Positions 22,772-34,672 of a DNA stretch of 64,000 nt are shown one piece after another. Numbering within the stretch: position 1 is the first letter of the stretch; each line of letters begins with the position of its first letter. The position numbers and the translations under genes were made by a program. The notes below the pieces were generated by a model, which made no database searches, was not told the origin of the DNA, and saw only the letters and a program-made list of their open reading frames with translations. Source of the stretch: Thysanoteuthis rhombus (taxonomy: Eukaryota; Mollusca; Cephalopoda; Oegopsida; Thysanoteuthidae); NCBI GenBank assembly GCA_963457665.1, contig OY735211.1, forward strand, positions 40,693,287 through 40,757,286. Direction: 5' to 3'.

Positions 22772-23263
22772 ATTGAACACCTTAAGCTCATACATAGAAA
22801 AAAGGGGGGAAAACCAGAGTCTGTGTTTGTAAATAACAAATAACTGCCGTGAGACAAACATTAACATTAACATTTTTAACTCATCCCTAAAAGTTTGGTC
22901 GTTTCTATCCTTCGGAAAATTTGGATAGGGGCAAGGGACCCATTTTTCTCCGGTTACACCCCTCAACTCATCATTAACTATCCAGTCTGTATGAAATTTA
23001 TTTCACATTTCGCCTATGTCTTGTATTCATTCTCCCTTTCATATATTTGTTTTTGAGTACGTACATCCATGAATAAACAACACAACTTTCAGCCGTAATA
23101 CTCAGATGGAAATGTCAAAGTACCAACAATTTCTTTTTTACTAATGATTTATTCACTGTCTACATCCTTGAAGGCAGTAAATATTTACTTTCATAGAATA
23201 TAGACGGATATACTTCTGAGCTTAGCTTTATCTAACATAAAGTTAGAAAAGCGCCACACTTAT
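22772..23263. other. No recognised gene
   Basis: Spacer between two minus-strand RTE copies; nothing recognisable. Confidence 0.4.
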
Positions 23264-24186
23264 ATCATCATCATTATCATCATCATCATCATCAGTCTTT
23301 AATCGTCCTTCCCCAGGATTAACCTCACTTTCCTATCATGGGCGTTGCAGAACTGGTACCATTTAGACTTGTCCAGCTCGTCTCTCCATCTTGTAATCTG
23401 CCGGCTTTGGACACGCATATGATCCCTGGGAATCTATATTGTGAGTCTGCCATTCTTGCAACATGACCAGCCCATTGCCATTTTAGTTGTCTAGTAGATT
23501 CTCTGATGTCTCAGACTCCTGTCTCCTCCCTGATATACTGTACTGTCTTATGATCTCTCTATGTGAGGTTGAGCATGATGCTCTCCTGTACACTTTGCAT
23601 GTCCTCCAGTTTGCAGGTCTGTCTCTTGGTTAGGTTCCTTGTTTCAGTTCCGTAGGTGACTATCAGGAGGATGCATTGGTTGTATACTCTTCTTTTTAGG
23701 ATTAATGGGATCTTCTTGTTTTTGAAAGTTGAGCTTGCTCTGCCAAAGGCTTGCCATCGTACAATGTTTCTTTGTTTGATTTCTTCTTTTGTGAGTTTCA
23801 TGGAGATTCGTTGTCCTAGGTAGATTTAGAGGTCTACTTTCTCTGGTTTTACGTCTTCCATTTTGATAGTTGTGTTCTCATTTCCAACATGGTTGTTCTA
23901 CATGACTTTCTTTTGGCTAAAGTTCATGTGTAAGCCGACTTTCTTGCTTTCTTCGTTTAGTTCATCTAGCATTAGTAGAGGTCGCGTAGGTTTTCTGCCA
24001 AAAGGGTGATGTCGTCTGCAAAGAAATTCGCCGTTTATTTTGATTCCAGTGTTCTTCAGGTCTACGTTTCGGAAGATCATCTCGAGGCAGGCTGTGAAGA
24101 GTTTAACTGAGATGGTATCATCTTGTCTTGCGCTTTTTTAGGAGCTGGAAGGACTCAAAGTCTTTATGTAGCCTGATAAAGGGAAC
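23264..24186 (-). mobile_element. RTE-like retrotransposon, longer 3' copy reaching into the RT palm
   Basis: The tail complement (TCA)n at 23264 is followed by the terminal region with deletions. Upstream on the minus strand come KIPLILKRRVYNQCILLIVT and the TEEIKQR segment, the HMNFSQKKVM block, LNEESKKVG, the remains of the region after the FADD box (FLCRRHHPF frame), GIKINGE, and LFT followed by CLEMIFRNVD in another frame, up to the RLHKD-E equivalent at ~24180. Multiple frameshifts are present. Confidence 0.88.
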
Positions 24187-25140
24187 ACTTATATATACAT
24201 CTTTTAGTTATTTTAGTCACCAGTTGTTATATATGTGGAAAGGGTTGTAATGATATGCTCTCTGTGTAGACTGGACATCATTTTTTTCCTGTGAACACAT
24301 GCGTATCCGATTAATACTACAACTGTATCTGATTATTTGAGCCGTAACATTTGTCTTCCACTATGTGTGACTTGCGACTTTGACTTGATTCAGCAAGTTG
24401 AGAACTGCTGACATCACTCAACTGCCGTCATTCATACTTCCTGGCCCTTTGCCAAACAGAAGTGGCAGGAGGTGACATCAACTCTGCAATGAGATTAGTC
24501 TTCATCCAACTATCCAACCCAATAAGGATATAGAACTAATGCTCAGCAAATATGGTTTGCTGAAAAACGCTCCACGGAAAGGCGCCTTCTGTGATTGATT
24601 AAATTCGTTTGATTTATGAAGTAAAAATCGAAGACTGATTTTCGTTTTTCATTTTCGTTTATTGACCGTTTTATTCCGTTGTCTCCAATTATTTTTAAGA
24701 AATTTCATGAACCCAACTTCCTTGAATCTTTTCTTTAGCTTTTTTTCTGCAAAACACAGCTCCAAGTGAAACATATTCAACTTGGACGATACTCTAAAGA
24801 CCATTATAAATGATAATTGGAATGTGCAATACCTAGCGGTTACAGTGTACTATTGGAACAATTCAAGTTAAGCTGTAACGATTTTTGCCTGGTCACAAAA
24901 GAAGGCTTTAGATACGGTCAGCACTGGTTCATTTCGATCTTTTGCGTTCCACACTGTTGTAAAGTATCTACTTTTCATCGCTCGTCACGATGTTTCATAG
25001 CCGGGAAGGCGCACAACAAGCCTTTTTCTTTTAACATATGTTAAACCGAAATAATATTTTGACATTTCCACTCAAAAGCGAGTTTTTTTTCAACTAAACG
25101 CCTTTATTACCATTCAAACACTGAACTAGCTTATATATAT
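24187..25140. other. No recognised gene
   Basis: A 75-codon plus-strand frame (24817-25044) contains several Cys and Phe residues but no motif I can name. Confidence 0.4.
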
Positions 25141-25346
25141 ATGGAATGCTCTTCCATAGGAATAGAGCACTCTGGTGGATGGGGGATTTAAGCAAAAATA
25201 GAATATATTGCTTAAATTCAGCCTTACTGATCGTCCAGTTCCGTGGCTCAGCGGTAATATATCTGCCTTACACTGGATGGGATAACGGACAGTCTATAGC
25301 CACACTGAAAAGTTGTAACACAACGAAACAGCTGTCTGTGGATGAC

Positions 25347-25351
<5 letters not shown>
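25141..25351 (+). mobile_element. tRNA-containing SINE, family 1, copy C (B box deleted)
   Basis: Plus-strand copy: aatgctcttccataggaata, tctggtggatggggg, attgcttaaattcagcctta, then the A box TGGCTCAGCGG (25244-25254). The next ~35 nt present in copy B, including the B box, are missing; the sequence resumes at cactggatgggataacgg and ends ctgtctgtggatgacac with a (TA)n tail. The first ~80 bp of copies A and B are absent. Confidence 0.8.

Positions 25352-25413
<62 letters not shown>
25352..25413. repeat. (TA)n microsatellite, SINE tail
   Basis: About 30 TA units directly after copy C of SINE family 1. Confidence 0.95.
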
Positions 25414-25417
<4 letters not shown>

Positions 25418-25515
25418 AATAATATGATTGTTTGTTAGGGAGCATAAAGAGCAGATATGGAAAGTGGATAAATAAGATTTAGGTTTAAAAGGGTTATGCA
25501 AACAACTGACGAAAC

Positions 25516-25687
25516 AGCTGACTGTTTAGCGAAGTGGTAAAAGTTTGTTTTGCGCCAAGAATGTCTCCTGTTGGCAGCAGGTTCGATTCTTGCAGCAGCC
25601 TATTTCTCAAATTGTCTATTCGATTTACACTGTCTCCGTCGACTGGAATATTAATGATTCAAATAGAGTTTCTAATGAAACCTGTAT
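25516..25687 (+). mobile_element. tRNA-derived SINE, family 2, copy 2
   Basis: A well preserved tRNA-like head lies at 25517-25600: A box TTTAGCGAAGTGG, B box GGTTCGATTCTTG and the end gcagcagcc. The body (caaattgtctattcgattta, cactgtctccgtcga) matches the body of the minus-strand copy at 16760-16931. The element ends at aacctgtatg, followed by (TA)n. Confidence 0.85.
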
Positions 25688-25691
25688 GTAT

Positions 25692-25790
<99 letters not shown>
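25688..25790. repeat. (TA)n then (GA)n microsatellite
   Basis: TA repeats with two A interruptions pass directly into about 18 GA units. Confidence 0.95.
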
Positions 25791-26185
25791 TGGGGAAAGG
25801 AGACCGTTGAGAATTAATACTCTCGTGAATATTCTGCTCACCACATTGAAGACGATGTAAGGAAAACGTATCCACGCAATAATATCTTAGTTTATTAATA
25901 GATTATGGTAATAAGATGCAGTGTTAGAGAAAAACCATTTCCAGGGAAAATTGCAGTAAAGCTTTTGATTCTCTCTCTATTCATCTAGCCATAAAGTGCG
26001 AATTAGGACTGGTAATTTACATGTATATGCAGTAAGATTTCATCTGCTCGTTGATATACAATTCATTATATCTCATCATTATTTCATTACTCCACATATC
26101 CAATTAATCGACTTGTAAATATCTTTATTCATTTAATTATACCGTAGTACATTGCACCAAACACCATATACCGTACGTGAAAAGA

Positions 26186-26760
26186 TGCCTGTGCTGTAAT
26201 GGTTAGGGAAGCTAACAAAATAGACTGCCAGCAAGACAGTCCCATTAGTCCTAAAAAGTGTATACAACCAATCCATCTTCCCAATATTCACTTATGGAGC
26301 TGAAACATGGATCATAACCAAGAGACAGACCCGCAAACTGAGAACCATGCAACGTGAACAAGAGAGCATCATAATCAGCATAGAGAGACAATTAGACGGC
26401 ACAGTAGATCAAGGAGAAAACAGGAGTTCGAGACATCATAGAAAACCATTAAAAAGCTCAAATGGCAAAGGGCTGGTCATGTTGCAAGAATAGCAGACAA
26501 CCGATGGACATCACGAATCACAGCATCGTTCCCCAGAGATCACATGCGTAACCGAGGCCGGTAGAATACCAGATGGAGAGACGGACTAGACAAGTTCAGA
26601 GAGTATTAGCTCCACGACACCTACGATAGAGAGGTCTTGCAAATTCTGCGGAAGGTCTCTGTCCAACAACAGACGTTGAAAGACTAATGATGATGACAGT
26701 AATGAGTTAGATTCTCACTGGGGGCTTTGCACCTATAGCCTCATTCCAAACCATTTTGAA
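26186..26760 (+). repeat. tRNA-like repeat split by an RTE insertion
   Basis: The left part (26186-26240) has an A-box-like tgtaatggttaggg. The right part (26695-26760) has a B-box-like gttagattctcac and gcacctatag. The RTE copy at 26241-26694 lies between them, and gacagt is present at both edges. If the RTE is removed the two parts form one tRNA-like head of normal order. A weak second head (gtgttgtaatgggtaagg) lies at 26788. Confidence 0.5.
26241..26694 (+). mobile_element. RTE-like retrotransposon 3' end with candidate target-site duplication
   Basis: It starts at cccattagtcctaaaaagtg (the IPLVLK-RV region) and runs through the CILP..TYGAETWIITK equivalent, VRDII and the KWQRAGHVARIADNRW region to ctaatgatgatgacagt. 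It carries several stops. The hexamer gacagt lies immediately left (26235-26240) and at the end of the tail (26695-26700). Confidence 0.88.
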
Positions 26761-28535
26761 GTAATATTAGAGGGTGCCTCAACGTGTTGTAATGGGTAAG
26801 GAGTTAACCTCGCAGACAAGATCATCACAAAAAACCACGCACTTATGGCCTTGTACAATACTCGATTAAAAGTAGTAAAAGAAGGTGCTGTCAAAATATA
26901 TTCAGAATATTACATATGAATGAACGATTGCAGCAATATTACAAAGTATTATCGCCTAATACGTTGATGAACGCACACAAATTTTCAGCAATTTTTTGTC
27001 AAGTGGCTCACCTTACTTTTGGTGAGAGATGTCATGGCCCAGTGGAGATCATGGCTACCAATTCTTTTCAACCAAAGAAATTTCGATGAAAACTGAAACT
27101 TTTTTCCAATTTAGAAGTATTTGATCGAAGGAAAGATTGGAAGCATCATTACTCATTGAAAAGATAACCAGGAAAAATGAAGACTTATCTCTCATGTATT
27201 TTTCTTGTGGAATATAACACAAAACAATGCTCCTCCAAAAAATACATATAAATGAATAAATAAAACATTTTCTGTGGCCAACATAGAAAACGTGATGTAT
27301 CCAAATACTCAGGCATAGCTTACTCAATGATAAACCCCGATCTAGATTTTATTTTATGAAGAAAGCTTATGAATGACACTGTTGAACAATATTTTGCTCC
27401 TTTGTCCCAGTTTCTAAGTCAATTCTTTTCGCGTAAATGTCAAACTGTCGTATTTTCCAAGCATTCTGTTTTGTAACATGCATGGCATGTGTCCTGCCCA
27501 CAATATTCCACAAAAAATTATGACAATGAAATTTTTTTTTTTTTTTTTGCATTAGGAAAGTTATTATTTTCGTTGACAGTGATGTCTTCCTATGCAGTTC
27601 TGCTATGAGACGTGTGCAAAAGTTGCCAGGAACTTAATATAAAGTTGAAAACTGGTTTGCTGCTGGGAATCTTTGCACACTCTCAATATTTTCGTGTCTT
27701 TCTCTAATAGTATATCATTCTCTTCACCATCTTTTTTTTCTTAATCATCCTTTTTCTTTATCTTTCAATTCTTCCTTCTCTTTCTTTCTTTCTTCTCTTT
27801 GCTTCCTTTTCCGTTTCAGCTCGCATTGTGAACATCTTCCGCATTTCCATCTTTCCTTCTCAATGTTTGTGGTCACTTTTTTTATATTCTTCTTTATCTT
27901 TTTCGCAATTGGACAACCGTAGCCACAAAAGGTGGCAAAGGGTTCTATCCCTCTTTATATGTGCATGTGTTTGTGTGTTCCAGCGTTCTTGGCCAGACTG
28001 TTTTGTCTACAGTCTTGAAAATGGCAGCCGTACTCCACGAAACCACTTCTAAGAAATGTTTCCCCTTGGGGGGATTTTTGGAAAAAAAACCTTTTTGAAC
28101 ATTTGGGGTCTTATTTTGACGGGTTTATTAATAAATTCTGGATTCTGGAGAATTTAGATATTCCTAGATATTTTGAAAAATATTTTAGATGTTTTCTAAT
28201 GGAAACAACATCTAGATTCTCTAAAATCTAGACGTTCCAAGATGTATGATTTTTATTCTATTTCAGATGCCTTTCTTATTTCTGACCATATCTATTCTCC
28301 AATGGATTTTTTTTGAACATGTCTTTCGATCATTTCTTTCTTCTTTATCCAGAATTATTATCATTTTCTTTTTCATTCTTCTTCTCTTTTCGTATGGACT
28401 TCTGTATTCCCTTCTCTTCATTATTCTGACTGTACAAATATCTTCATATTTTCCCTTTTCTTAATCCGTCTACTCTTTCGTCTTCTTTTTCTTACTGCTT
28501 TCCTTATTCACTCTGTCTTTCTTTCTTTCTTTCTC

Positions 28536-28582
<47 letters not shown>

Positions 28583-30881
28583 ACAGCACTTTGCCTGTAT
28601 CATTAAATTTATGCCTATTTCATTCTTTTTTCTACTTCTCCATATTTAGTTTGACTTTATAATCAATCTCTTATGTGTTTATCTTCCTACTCTTCTGTCT
28701 CCTTTTCTTCTTTCCATTTTTTATCACGCACTCTTTCTTCCTTCCTTCCTCCCTCCCTTATTTCTTTTGTTTATTTGTACAGCCTTTTATTCACCCCTCT
28801 TTCAATTCAGGTCTTCCCTATTTCCATCTTTCTTTCTCCATATCACTTGTTACCTTTTTTTTTACATTAATCAACATCATAAGCGTCAACTTCGTCAAAA
28901 TGCTTCAATTCTACCACTACTACAACTACGACTGCTTCTTAAGCTGTTATAACTGTTATAAGGAATAACACATCCCTGGAAGAAATTCAACTTAAGCAAT
29001 GTTTCAAGCAAGCAACTGTCCATCTTCCAAATGATTTGATGCTGGCTTATGTCTTCCTGTCTAGGGAGATGCCTCCAAAACATGGCAAATATAGTACGTC
29101 TACATGACCTATCAGGATTTTTATTATATTAATTATTCAAACTAATAGTTTCAGGCATCGGGCCGTTGAGAGGAGGCTGGCAAGCTAGTCTTGATAACCA
29201 TTATGACTATATAGTTGTATCCTGATTGGATATTCTAGATTTATATTAAAATGCCACGAATCAGAGGAAAGTTCGTACATAAAATTATGTACGTTTTATG
29301 TACATACACTAATACAATATAATATAATATCCGATGTGAGATGGGTTTATTTCATAAAATGCTCGATACATTCAATATTAAACTTCAAGTTGAGTTAGAG
29401 TAGAGCATTTTGGAAATTATTGATAAAGATCCAAGTAAAAATTCATCCATGTTTATGAAGACAAAATAATGCATTTTGAAAAAGTTAGATATTTTGATAA
29501 CTTCATATACAGATATGTGTGTATGTGTGCACGTGTGTGTTTTTACAATAGTACAGAGTGAAAAGATGTGGAATTCTTACTCTTCGCAAAGACATTGCTG
29601 CTAAGTAAATATGAATAAGCTGAACCGGTATTCATGAATGCAAGACAAAATAAGACTGGCCGCTTCAGAGTCAAAGTCCACTATGAATGAAGCTTGCATA
29701 TGAGTATGAGGTCAGGTAAAAAATAACTCGCTAAAAAAAGCATCGTCAAAACGAAAAAAAAAAAATCCATAAGAACGAGTGATCAGAACGGACAAATTCT
29801 CTGAGGATGTCACGAAAATTCAAACTTTCCTTCCTTTCTTCCTCTTCTTGGTGGCGAGTTGACTTCTCTCAATATATCGTCTGGCTAATTGAGACTATAA
29901 AGTCAACTCCCTAGGAGTTCGAAAAAAAATCTGAACCTGATTGTTGGAATTCAAAGGGAATATACCGTTTATAATTTCGGGAGGGGTCATTAATAATCAA
30001 AGAGAGCCTCGGACAAATGAACTGAAGAAAGCCGAAGAATGAATTGATCGATACGCTGTGTAAACAATGTGGGCAACAATAAAGAGTTCATTTATCCGAA
30101 AAACCCATTGAATTTCAAGGGAATACTTCATTACAAATTGATGAAACCTAATCAAACTTTTATTGCAAGCCGCTTCAGTGAACTATTGGCTCATTTTAAT
30201 GAAGCATCGGATCATAGATCAAAAAGGTTGACCACGGAACTTTCTGCCTGACAACACCCAGCCTGTCAACTCTCTGTCAGGCAATATCAAGTGTTTTGAA
30301 AATAAGATGGATTATGAAAACAGATAAATAAATAAGTATTTCAAAATTTAAAAAAACAAACAAAAGTGAACTTGCTCGACAGACATTAACAGGTAATTCC
30401 TTACAGTATTGTAGAATTTTTCATCATAGTTCCGTCATCTTGAGATTCGTGTTTGACTTATTTCAGTCGGTGTTCTTGATATTTTTGAGCACAAGGCAGT
30501 ATAGAGAAATATAGCTGGTAAGAAGATTATGTTGCACCAATTCTAGTGGTGAAAAACTGATGTCAACTTTGAGAATCGGTATTCTAAATCCTTATTAGTA
30601 CCAGTGGGAAATATGCAACTATCTCAGTAAAAAAAGGGTTCCCTTGCAACCTGTCATTGATGCAAGAGATGTGACAGTAAATCTAGCAACTTACTAGGGA
30701 GAATACTTTGCGTTTAACCTTGATTTCTGTATATATTAATTTCGTATTTTTCTGTCAGTACGGTTATGACTTGTTTTACGATAAAGCTGAATATTATCAT
30801 GAGTTATATAATTTTGTAAATTTGTTGAATTTTGTAACTGACTCTACAAAATGTGTAAATGATTCTTCTTTGATGCTTGCT
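26761..30881. other. No recognised gene; pyrimidine-rich 27720-27830 and 28235-28870
   Basis: Over 4 kb I see no exon, RNA gene or named element. The CT-rich parts, with a (CTTT)n core at ~28518-28580, produce F/L/S-rich open frames that are artefacts. Around 28120-28240 several ctaga and ctagat steps give a small set of short inverted repeats. A dispersed repeat at 29313-29420 has its own entry. Confidence 0.45.
29313..29420 (+). repeat. Dispersed repeat shared with 58290-58420
   Basis: Shared blocks: ataatataatat, gatgtgagatgggtttattt compared with gatatgcgatggatttattt, gctcgatacattcaa and agttgagtt. Both copies lie beside TA-rich DNA. I could not assign it to a family. Confidence 0.65.
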
Positions 30882-31336
30882 AAGATCCCATTAATCCTAA
30901 AAAAAAGGGTATAAACCAATGCATCCTCTCAATAGTCACTTATGGAGCTGAAACATGGAACCTAACCAAGAGACTGATCCGCAAATTGAGAACTATGCAA
31001 CGTACACATGAGAGAATTATGCTGGGCCTCACATGGAGAGACCACAAGACAGCACAGTACACCCGGGGAAAGACAAGAGTCAGGGACATCATTCGAAAAA
31101 CTCAAGTGGTAGTTGGCTGGCCATGTTGCACGAATGGCAGACAACCGATGGACATCGCGACTCGCGACAGGGATCCCCCGAGATCACACGCGGAACCGAG
31201 GCCGGCAGAATGTTAGATGGAGAGACGAGCTAGACACAATCAGAAAGTACTGGCTCCGCGACACCCATGATAGAAAAGTGTGGCGAATCCCGGGGAAGGT
31301 CTATGTCTAACGACGGACGCTGAAAGACTGATGATG
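30882..31336 (+). mobile_element. RTE-like retrotransposon 3' end (subfamily B)
   Basis: It starts at agatcccattaatcctaaaa and covers the SIVTYGAETWNLTKRL, ERIMLGLTWRDHKTAQYTR and TRVRDII segments. A deletion then removes part of the ESIKNLKWQ segment; MADNRWTSRLAT, RGRQNVRWRDELD and RKYWLRDTHDRKVW follow. It ends gactgatgatga. Confidence 0.92.
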
Positions 31337-31493
31337 AAATGCTTAGCAATATGTTTTTGCAATTTGTTACACTGAGGGACGTAACTCATCTATGATGACT
31401 TAAGTATAGAATTTTATGTTCTGATGACAGCGGAACAGCTGAATTTTAAAAAAACAAAACATAAAATGTGATAAAATCAAAAACAAAAAATGA

Positions 31494-31612
31494 TCTTCGT
31501 CAGTCTTTTAACGTCCGTCGTTGAGCATAGACCTTCCCAAGGATCTGCCATATTTCTCTATCATGGGCATTGCAGAGTTAGTATTTTCTGAATTTGTCGA
31601 GTTCATCTCACT
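31494..31612 (-). mobile_element. RTE-like retrotransposon, very short 3' end
   Basis: Complement of the element end: cagtcttttaacgtccgtcg and agaccttcccaaggat, then the hgrcrs-equivalent ctatcatgggc. It stops at ttcatctcac near 31612. There is almost no tail, only cttcgt. Confidence 0.85.
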
Positions 31613-31719
31613 GCAATTAAAATCTCCATTACCCACGTGTATGGCATGTCATGTGTATCCTTATATTTCATACGTACCGTCGTTCTTTATGGTATGGGTA
31701 AACTGGTTCTAATATATTC

Positions 31720-32000
31720 AGCGAGATGGTGAAGCCAACAAGATAATGTACCTGTCTGTAATACGAAAACAACCAAAATGTGGTTAGAACATATGACAAT
31801 AGAATTGATGTACTGGTCGGGTCAGTGTCCTGATTTGCATCCCGCATAGAATCTATGGTTCTATATTCAGCACAAAATGGTAGGAAGGAAGTTTGCAAAT
31901 GCAAATCAACTTTGAGAAGCCATCAAACAGGAGTGGTTCAATATTGACATTTCCAAATGTAAGAAGCTTTCTGCAAGTACGACCAACTGACTTGAATGTC
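31720..32000 (+). pseudogene. Tc1-type (DD34E) transposase C-terminal relic
   Basis: The plus strand from 31739 reads QDNVPVCNTKTTKMWLEH, then TIELMYWSGQCPDLHPA, a stop, NLWFYIQHKM, RKFANANQL, a stop, EAIKQEWFNI and C-KLSAS. This is the C-terminal half of a Tc1/mariner transposase, with the second catalytic Asp in QDN and the P-D-L-x-P-x-E-N-L-W motif. The third catalytic residue, Glu, is replaced by a TAG stop. Exactly 34 residues separate Asp and that stop, which is the Tc1 DD34E spacing. The N-terminal half and the inverted ends were not found. Confidence 0.88.
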
Positions 32001-32063
32001 TAAAGAAATCTAAAGGACATGCATCCGATATTGATTGCAGAGAGATTGTCTTTTATTTTCTCT

Positions 32064-32068
<5 letters not shown>

Positions 32069-32111
<43 letters not shown>

Positions 32112-32120
32112 CGTGTGTAC

Positions 32121-32156
<36 letters not shown>

Positions 32157-32220
32157 AGCGAAAGAGCCGTCTGTGGATGACACAATTATTGATTACATAG
32201 AATATATATATATATATATA
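32069..32220. repeat. (TA)n, (GT)n and a SINE family 1 3' end
   Basis: TA repeats (32069-32107) pass into GT repeats (to ~32152). Then agccgtctgtggatgacaca (32168-32187) matches the last part of SINE family 1, and another TA run follows at 32202. Confidence 0.8.
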
Positions 32221-32854
32221 TCATAAAATATATAAATAATAATATCCACGGGGTTGGATTAATATGTCCAATGGCCTGACACAGATATCAGCTGAATATT
32301 GATCTGAAACATTAATTGTAAACTGTCCTATCTATGGGATTAATGAAGGAGCCTTGGGATAAGTGAATTGCCGAAGAAAGAGATTATGTTTCCAAAAATT
32401 ATTCGTTGTGAAAATTAATTGTCTTTTCATCATCAAGTTATGGATTTATTGATGTACTTGCGTATATGTATACCAGAATAAAAGAATATTTCAAATTCTC
32501 TGACTTCAATACCGAAACTATCAGGTAGTAGAAATACCGCGGAAAAGGGCAAACAGTACTTACATGCCTTTTATTTTCAACACAAGTGGATGAAAAGAAC
32601 GTTTAGAAAATATAGACGTTTACTCAGTTGAATTATAAAGCCTTAGATATTTAGAAGTGTTCATTGACATAATTTATTATGTCGTAATAACTAAAATAAG
32701 CACTACAATTGTAAACACTGAAAGTGTTATACGCAGATTGACGGTCAACAAAGGGGCAATAAAAAGCAACTGATATTATGATAAAAGAAGCACTAGTAAA
32801 ATATTGGTGATGACTGACAAAGCTTCCTCATCTATTTTTTTTTTAATCAAGATA
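32221..32854. other. No recognised gene
   Basis: AT-rich; nothing named. Confidence 0.4.
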
Positions 32855-33309
32855 TCAAGTCTGGTTCGTCAATCAATAGAAACTGTCAGATGACCAACGT
32901 CTTTTGGCGGCATGCCGTGTTCAGGTGATCAATCAAAAATATTGAAAAAAGTGGTTGATCATTGAATAAGTCACTTTTCTTGGTTTTTGCTGAATCAGGA
33001 AAAATACCGATGTTCTAAAAAGCAAGCGTGAACGCTATCGGACACGGGGACTACTTTAGTATAAAATTACATTGTAAATGACACCCCACCCCCAAAAAAC
33101 TTATTTGGGGGATTTTCAAAAAACAATTAAAAAGTTTTTTTTCCTCCTAGACAAAATAATGAGCTATTTTTTTAAATTTTCATCTCTCTAGCTCAATTTC
33201 TGTGGTCTATACACATGATATATACACAACTAACCAGCTAGAATCACTTAAAAACTAAAGAAATTTGTGTTGAATATGCTGACAGTTTTGGTTGACGTTT
33301 TCTAATATC
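32855..33309 (+). repeat. Unclassified dispersed repeat, copy 2
   Basis: Partner of 7240-7662, same orientation. It shares gtctggttcgtcaatcaata, caacgtcttttggcgg, ggtgatcaatc, ctactttagtataaaattac, ctctctagctcaat, taaccagctag and gacagttttggttgacgttt. It is ~30 bp longer through an extra cacccccaaaaaacttattt block. It has no open frame. Confidence 0.7.
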
Positions 33310-34159
33310 AATACTATTACTACTAATTTATGTTAACAAAGCATCAAATGTGTCCGGAGAAAGAAGGGTTAGATTTGATTTTCTGTGCCGTTAGCTCTCG
33401 TAGCAAAATTGGTAAAGCCACAATCACATTAAGATAAGCTCCCAGGGGTAATTGGAATGTGAGTGCTGGTCTTGTCGAGGACTCATTTCCGATTTGCGCT
33501 GTTTTCTTACGGCCGAAGAATGACCGGCTAGATAGTTGCGACGAGAATCAACTGAAATCAAAATGAAAGAAATGCTAATCAAAAATCAAATAATGGTTGA
33601 CTTTAACTACTAGCAATGCATTATGACGTAATTGGTGAAGTAATCACGTTAGAGTCATAAACGTTGGTTGTGCCTGCTAAGTCTGAATTAAAAGCATTTC
33701 GTAATCACTTTTAGGCTTCTTCAGATAACGGTAATTATACTTGGAGTCTGACAATCAGAGGAAAAATTACCTTGCACAGGAGTTAATGGTTTATTTTACG
33801 CGGTGGTTGCGACCAGCTGGGCGTAGCTGCGATGCTATTGCCAATATGGGTTAACAGAGGCGTGGTGTAGTTCTATGTAAGCAGTAACAAGCCTTAGGAA
33901 ACTCGTCATTAGATTAAGTTAAGCTTGCTATTATTCCTCCACGGCACTAGTCGCGGGGACAAGTGCTATTTTCGATCTGCCAGGACCTCACCCTAAACTT
34001 TACTCTATTTCACTTACCGCTGTTGTGAGACGAGTAAACAAGTTGATAATCAAAGAATAATGTCATTATCGAAGCCTTTTAAAAAAAACAACTGTCTTAA
34101 CAGATATAATCAAAATTTCATTATTTGTTGGCGATTGTACCTTTTCTGTGTTAAATTCG
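33310..34159. other. No recognised gene
   Basis: The part at 33390-33560 and the part at 33790-34020 are somewhat GC-richer than the surroundings, but I found no match within the window. Confidence 0.4.
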
Positions 34160-34460
34160 AAACGTATGGGCGGTGTAAAACCCCTTTTTAAGTTGCAAAA
34201 TTACCATTGCAGTAATGAAAAGTTTGCGTCTTCCATTTATGCCATTATCGCCCTATATAACCTCGACTGTGAACCGAAATCTAAAGACTGGCCTTAGAAC
34301 TAACCTAAACCTAATTTTTTAAATGACGAAATCTAACGCAAAAATGTTTTCAATCCAACATGGAAACGGTAGCAATGGTACATCTATTATCCATTTAGAG
34401 TCAGGGGACTCATTCTGTCTATCAAAGAAAAGGGTGTTATTTTCGAAACTCCAAGAAAAT
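34160..34460 (+). repeat. Copy of the CCCTAA-block repeat
   Basis: It shares tatgggcggtgtaa, cattgcagtaatgaaaagtt, atataacctcg, aactaacctaaacctaa and, further on, atccatttagagtc..gttattttcga with 44480-45000 and 45970-46650. The CCCTAA-like part is short in this copy. Confidence 0.6.
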
Positions 34461-34623
34461 AGCGGTTTTTAATGGGTATAATAAGAAACTAGCATCTTTT
34501 TAAAGTCAGTATAACAGATCAATCAGCTGTAATCTTCTTGGTTTCCTCGCCATTGGAATCCATTGTTTGATTTACGAGGTACTATGTTCTGTTTGGATTG
34601 TAACAACAAGTACAAATTGAACA

Positions 34624-34624
<1 letters not shown>

Positions 34625-34670
<46 letters not shown>
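34625..34670. repeat. (CA)n microsatellite
   Basis: About 22 CA units. Confidence 0.95.
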
Positions 34671-34672
<2 letters not shown>

